A stretch of DNA of 16,589 bases from JAZDLC01 sp043802345 (GTDB lineage Bacteria > Planctomycetota > B15-G4 > JADJEK01), in contig JAZDLC010000065.1 in NCBI GenBank assembly GCA_043802345.1, positions 1 through 16,589 of the forward strand, read 5' to 3'. The notes beneath the pieces were generated by a model. That model ran no database searches. It had not been told where the DNA came from and saw nothing but the letters and a program-made list of their open reading frames with translations. This document shows positions 13,088 to 16,589 of the stretch, piece after piece. Each line of letters opens with the position of its first letter. Within the stretch, counting starts at the first letter, position 1. A program made the position numbers and the translations under genes.

Positions 13088-14683
13088 ATGCTCGCACTGC
13101 CGTTCGATGCCGAGACGCTGCAACACCGGCTGTACGTCGTGGACGCCGACCCGGATCCGGCCAGGGCCCGCGAGCTGCTCGCGGAACTGGGCCGGCTCGA
13201 TCGGTCAAGGACGCGCGCCACGCTGGTGAGTATCGGCGGCCCCTACGCGGAGAAGGACCTGGTCAAGGGGTTCGGCCCGGAGATGGTGGAGTGGAGCCGC
13301 GGCTCGCTGGAAGGACGCGGCCCGCTGTCGAGAGTCCGCCTGATCTCACGGAGGGTCGGCGAGCTGGCGCCCGACTCGGTGAAGCTGCTCCTCCAGGGCG
13401 GCCAACTGCCCTGGCGGGCCGCGACAGCGTTCTCGCGGTCGCCTCCCGCCGCCGAGCCGCGCACGCTCCCGCCGGGCCGCCAGAGGACGCGCATCGCGCT
13501 GGTGATGAAGAGTGACCTCTCGCGCAATACGGCTCACGTTCAGCAGGCCTTGCACACCGCCCGGGCTCTCGCCTCCAGGGGAGCGACCGTGAGGATCGCG
13601 GCGCCCCTCTCAGGGGAGTCGTTCGAGTCCCTGCTCGCCTCTCCAGGGTTTGATCCTTCTCCCGGGAGAATCGACCATCTGCCCCTGAAGCCGGTGCGGC
13701 GCGCCGTTCGCACCGTGCGCTACCTCCGGTCGGTCCTGGAGGAGCTGGCGGCCGCCGGTTTCGGCACGCTCTACTTCCGGCAGGTGCGGATCGGCTCGAT
13801 GCTGCTGCCGGCGGCCCGGCAGCTCGGCTTCCGCGTCTTCCTCGAGGCGCACCAGCCGTACACGACCTGGGCCATGAATGAGCGGCGGCGGCTGTGGGGC
13901 GAGCAAGCCCCGCTCAGGCACGGGCATCTTGCCATGGCCCGGTGGGACCGGCGGTATGAGCGCCGCTGCTACTTGGAGCTGACCGGCGTCGTCTGCACCA
14001 CCGAAGCCCTCTGCCGCCATGTGGGCCGGCTCGCCCCCGGCTGCCCGACGCTCCTCCTGCGGAACGGCGCACCCGAGGTCGATCTTCCTCTGGAGACGAT
14101 CGCGGAGCAGCAACGCCCGCTCGACCTGCTGTATGCCGGCCGCACCTCGAGCGAGAAGAGCACGGACGTGCTGCTGCTCGCGCTGAAGCGCCTGGAAGGC
14201 GTGCGCCTGACCATCGTGGGCGGTCCCACGGAGAGGGAACTCCGGCCGTACCGGGAGATGGCCCGTGACCTCGGCCTTGCCGACCGGGTCGAGTTCCTGC
14301 CGTGGGAAGAGCAGGCCGCCCTCTTTCGCCGCATCCGCCAGACGAAGGTCGCGGTGCATCCCCTGGCCGGGCGGGGCTCGCGGGAGTGGCGCCTGTTCAC
14401 CTGCCCGCTGAAGGTGCTGGAGTGCATGGCGCTCGGCACGCCGGTGGTCGCCACCGACCTGCCGGCCTTGCGAGAAATCGTCACCGATGGGGTCACCGGC
14501 AGGCTGGCGGCGCCCGGCGATCCGGAGGCGCTGGCGTCAGCGATTCGAGAGCTGCTGGACCACCCAACGCTGGCGGAGTCGCTGCGGCGGGCGGCCCACC
14601 AGCACGTCCGGGCGTTCGGCCACGGGACGCGCGCCGACCGCCTGATGAACTTCCTCGAGACCTGCGAGCGCACTACATGGTGA
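13088..14683 (+). CDS. GT-B glycosyltransferase (family 4-like) with an unassigned N-terminal domain
   Basis: A 531-residue protein. A GT-B core spans about 134-520: it opens with RIALVMKSDLSRNTAHV, the acceptor domain continues to FLEAHQPYTTW (251-261), and the donor domain carries LLYAGRTSSEKSTD (347-360), LTIVGGP, and CPLKVLECMALGTPVV (439-454), the retaining-GT4 phosphate/nucleotide motif. Residues 1-133 precede the usual start of such enzymes, read as plausible protein (HRLYVVDADPDPARARELL) and are not assigned to any family by me. The start is uncertain: ATG at 13088 has AGGGG touching it and a TAG just upstream in frame, while ATG at residue 140 falls inside the first core strand. No signal peptide, so cytoplasmic or membrane-associated. 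Overlaps the TagF-like gene by seven bases; together probably surface polymer synthesis. Confidence 0.82.
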   Translation: MLALPFDAETLQHRLYVVDADPDPARARELLAELGRLDRSRTRATLVSIGGPYAEKDLVKGFGPEMVEWSRGSLEGRGPLSRVRLISRRVGELAPDSVKLLLQGGQLPWRAATAFSRSPPAAEPRTLPPGRQRTRIALVMKSDLSRNTAHVQQALHTARALASRGATVRIAAPLSGESFESLLASPGFDPSPGRIDHLPLKPVRRAVRTVRYLRSVLEELAAAGFGTLYFRQVRIGSMLLPAARQLGFRVFLEAHQPYTTWAMNERRRLWGEQAPLRHGHLAMARWDRRYERRCYLELTGVVCTTEALCRHVGRLAPGCPTLLLRNGAPEVDLPLETIAEQQRPLDLLYAGRTSSEKSTDVLLLALKRLEGVRLTIVGGPTERELRPYREMARDLGLADRVEFLPWEEQAALFRRIRQTKVAVHPLAGRGSREWRLFTCPLKVLECMALGTPVVATDLPALREIVTDGVTGRLAAPGDPEALASAIRELLDHPTLAESLRRAAHQHVRAFGHGTRADRLMNFLETCERTTW

Positions 14684-15783
14684 AGAACACCAAGCAGAAG
14701 CGCTGGCGCGGCATGACCCAGGGGTTTCGCGGGCACCGCACCGTGCTGTTCTCGGCCGGCTCCCCGATGAACGTGGACGTCATGCGGCCGCTCCTGGACG
14801 TGCTGGCCGCGGATGAACGGATCGACCTCTGCTTCGCCGGCGAGTACCGGGAACCAGGCGATGTGGAAGCGCTCGCGGAGGCGTCCGGCCTCGACGGCGT
14901 CACCCTGCTCACGGAGAAGGAGGCGAAGAGCCTGAAGGCGGACATGTACCTCTGTCCGGACGGCAGCCGCTACGGCAAGAACTGTCATTGCCGGGTCCTG
15001 CTCTTCCATGGCGTCTCGTTCAAGGGGAGAGCGATCGCGAGGCGGGCGCGCTGGTTCCACCAGATCTTCCTGGTCGGCCCGTATCAGCGCCGGCAGTTCG
15101 TGGAACGAGGTATTTTCGAGAAGCACGACCCGCGATTGGTCTCGGTCGGCATGCCGAAGCTGGACCGGCTGGTGCGGAGCACGATCGATCGGGATCAGGT
15201 CCGCGCCCGGCTCGGCGTCGGGAATGATGAGGCCTGCGTGCTGTACGCCCCCACCTGGTCGGAGCAGAGTTCACTCTTCACTCTCGGCGAGGAGCTGATC
15301 GACGCTCTCTCGGCAGAGCCGGGAGTCCGGCTGGTGGTCAAGTTCCACGACCACCATCTGAATCCCTCTCGCTCCTCCATCGACTGGCGGGAGCGGGCGG
15401 CGCGGTGGAACCCGGAAAGGGTCGCCCTGTTCGAGGAGACCGACGTGGTCCCCGCCCTCGCCGCCGCCGACGTGCTGGTGACCGACGCCAGTTCCGTCTC
15501 CCAGGAGTTCTGCCTGCTCGACCGGCCGATTCTGTTCGCGGAGGTCAAGGAGCTCTATGAAAGCGAGCGGTACCGCGAAACCGCTGACCTCAAGACCTGG
15601 GGACAATCCGCCGGCCCGGTCTTCAAGACCCCGGAGCAGGCCGTGAAGGAGCTGCGCCGCAGCCTCGCCAACCCGACCGAGTTCTCTCCCATCCGCAGGA
15701 AACTGGCCCAGGACATGTTCTACCACCCTGGCCACGCCACCAAACGCGCCCTGGAAGTCCTCTACCGCGAACTCCGGCTCTGA
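14677..15783 (+). CDS. CDP-glycerol glycerophosphotransferase family protein (TagB/TagF-like)
   Basis: A 368-residue GT-B-fold protein of the teichoic-acid polymerase family, about the size of the catalytic domain alone. Marks: SAGSPMNVDVMRPLL near the N-terminus, HGVSFKG (111-117, the HGTPxK-like catalytic His region), APTW (191-194), VKFHDHH (221-227), and DVLVTDASSVSQEF with LLDRPILF (265-286), the most conserved family motif. Characterised members move glycerol-phosphate from CDP-glycerol to a lipid-linked or wall polymer. In a Gram-negative setting the product is more likely a phosphoglycerol- or sugar-modified surface polysaccharide. ATG at 14677 overlaps the upstream stop at 14683; an alternative ATG at 14713 would drop 12 basic residues that may aid membrane contact. 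The acceptor is unknown. Confidence 0.85.
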   Translation: MVKNTKQKRWRGMTQGFRGHRTVLFSAGSPMNVDVMRPLLDVLAADERIDLCFAGEYREPGDVEALAEASGLDGVTLLTEKEAKSLKADMYLCPDGSRYGKNCHCRVLLFHGVSFKGRAIARRARWFHQIFLVGPYQRRQFVERGIFEKHDPRLVSVGMPKLDRLVRSTIDRDQVRARLGVGNDEACVLYAPTWSEQSSLFTLGEELIDALSAEPGVRLVVKFHDHHLNPSRSSIDWRERAARWNPERVALFEETDVVPALAAADVLVTDASSVSQEFCLLDRPILFAEVKELYESERYRETADLKTWGQSAGPVFKTPEQAVKELRRSLANPTEFSPIRRKLAQDMFYHPGHATKRALEVLYRELRL

Positions 15784-15824
15784 AACCGGACATCCGCGCC
15801 AGGGAGACGACCGCGGAGAAGTAG

Positions 15825-15879
15825 CTCACCATGGAGAGCATGGCGCGGCCGCTGGCCCCTTCAATCTCTCAATGGTGAG
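15825..15879. terminator. Inverted repeat between convergent genes, possible bidirectional terminator
   Basis: Left arm 15825-15838 (CTCACCATGGAGAG) and right arm 15866-15879 pair at 13 of 14 positions, separated by 27 bases containing the palindrome GCGGCCGC (15845-15852). It sits in the 118-base gap between the convergent TagF-like and YfcC-like genes. There is no T-run on either strand. A weaker 5-bp stem (15794-15798 / 15812-15816) precedes it. Confidence 0.5.
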
Positions 15880-15901
15880 TCAGATCAAGACGCGAATGCC
15901 T

Positions 15902-16589
15902 CTAGTCCGCGTAGCCGATCAGGTCGGCGAAGTGGACGGAGAAGATGAGGGCGGCGATGGCGACGAGGAAGAGCTTGATCAGGAGCGGCGTGACGAAGCG
16001 GACCCAGCGGGTGTAGGGGATTCTGCCGAGAGTCAGGACTCCCATCAGGATCGCGGAGGTGGGGACGAGCATGTTGGTGAAGCCGTCGCCGAACTGGTAC
16101 GCCAGTACGGCGCACTGCTGGGGCACCTCGGTGACGGTGGCGAGCGGCGACATGATCGGCATGGTGACGAACGCCTGCCCGCTGCCCGAGGGAATGAAGA
16201 GGTTGCAGACGGTCTGCACCGCCAGCATGCCGAGCGCGGCCACGTAGCTGCTGGTTCCCTCGAGGAGCCCGGCGATCGAGTGGATGACGGTGTCCTTGAT
16301 CATCCCCTTGTCCATGACAACAGAAATCGTCTTCGCGAACCCGATCAGCAGTGCGGCGGAAGTCATCTCGGCCGCCCCCTTGATGAAGAGTCGCGAAACA
16401 CGGTTCGGCGTCATGCGCGCAATGATCGCGGCCAGAAGGCCGATGCCGAGAAAGACCGCGGTCAGCTCTCCGATGTACCATTCATGGACCTTCGCGCCCC
16501 AGACGAAGAAGGCGACACCACCGACGAAGATCGCCAGAATCAACATGCGGCTCGGCGTGAAGCGGATTCCCTGCGGCAGGTCGAATCCC
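15902..16589 (-). CDS. YfcC-family transporter (DcuC/C4-dicarboxylate-type carrier fold), C-terminal part
   Basis: The last ~229 residues of a polytopic inner-membrane carrier; the frame stays open to the window edge beyond the internal ATG at 16546, so the gene is cut at its 5' end. Family marks: LIGFAKTISVVMDKGMI, the re-entrant-type motif NLFIPSGSGQAFVTMPIM with SPLA, and AYQFGDGFTNMLVPTSAILMGVL near the end; about six hydrophobic segments are visible. These match YfcC-like proteins, whose substrates are poorly defined; members are annotated as basic amino acid (arginine/ornithine) or C4-dicarboxylate carriers. It converges on the TagF-like gene across an inverted repeat. The substrate cannot be assigned from this fragment. 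Confidence 0.85.
   Translation of the reverse strand, partial: GFDLPQGIRFTPSRMLILAIFVGGVAFFVWGAKVHEWYIGELTAVFLGIGLLAAIIARMTPNRVSRLFIKGAAEMTSAALLIGFAKTISVVMDKGMIKDTVIHSIAGLLEGTSSYVAALGMLAVQTVCNLFIPSGSGQAFVTMPIMSPLATVTEVPQQCAVLAYQFGDGFTNMLVPTSAILMGVLTLGRIPYTRWVRFVTPLLIKLFLVAIAALIFSVHFADLIGYAD

Overview
The window reads as ordinary chromosomal DNA from a very GC-rich, probably Gram-negative bacterium. It is densely packed with genes, uses non-ATG starts (TTG, GTG), and has purine-rich ribosome sites close to most starts. A lipoprotein signal, a long periplasmic protein built of carboxypeptidase-regulatory-like repeats, a TMTC-type membrane glycosyltransferase with TPRs, and a secreted subtilase with a beta-rich tail suggest a Planctomycetota-like or other deep-branching GC-rich lineage (Krumholzibacteriota, Eisenbacteria and Acidobacteriota are alternatives). 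That placement is inference; no rRNA or ribosomal gene is present. I see no phage, insertion sequence, CRISPR array, tRNA or toxin-antitoxin module.

Layout. Bases 1-2286 (+): the end of an alanine-aminotransferase-like gene, a PqqB-like metallo-beta-lactamase-fold lipoprotein, and a haloacid-dehalogenase-type hydrolase joined by an ATGA overlap. Bases 2267-2342: a perfect palindrome (37-base arms, 2-base loop) that supplies the last codons and stops of two convergent genes. Bases 2323-8897 (-), in transcription order from the right: elbB, a 968-residue nine-repeat periplasmic protein, two tiny open frames chained by ATGA overlaps, a TMTC-like membrane protein, and a squalene/phytoene-synthase-family gene with four exact 10-base repeats upstream. 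Bases 8898-8995 form a divergent promoter region. Bases 8996-11185 (+): nth, carbamate kinase and gamma-carbonic anhydrase, closely spaced. Bases 11250-13058 (+): a secreted subtilisin-like protease behind a good extended -10 promoter. Bases 13088-15783 (+): a GT-B glycosyltransferase overlapping a CDP-glycerol glycerophosphotransferase-like gene, probably for a cell-surface polymer. Bases 15825-15879: an inverted repeat between convergent genes. Bases 15902-16589 (-): a YfcC-family transporter cut by the window edge.

How they may work together. Carbamate kinase and gamma-carbonic anhydrase share carbamate/CO2/bicarbonate chemistry. The YfcC transporter may add an arginine/ornithine theme if arcA/argF-like genes lie outside. 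The TMTC-like protein sits beside a large periplasmic repeat protein that could be its glycosylation substrate. The GT-B and TagF-like genes form a surface-polysaccharide pair. I found no clear new defence or mobile system. The most unusual items are the gene-end palindrome, the 10-base tandem repeat, the altered second aspartate motif of the synthase, and the unassigned N-terminal domain of the glycosyltransferase.
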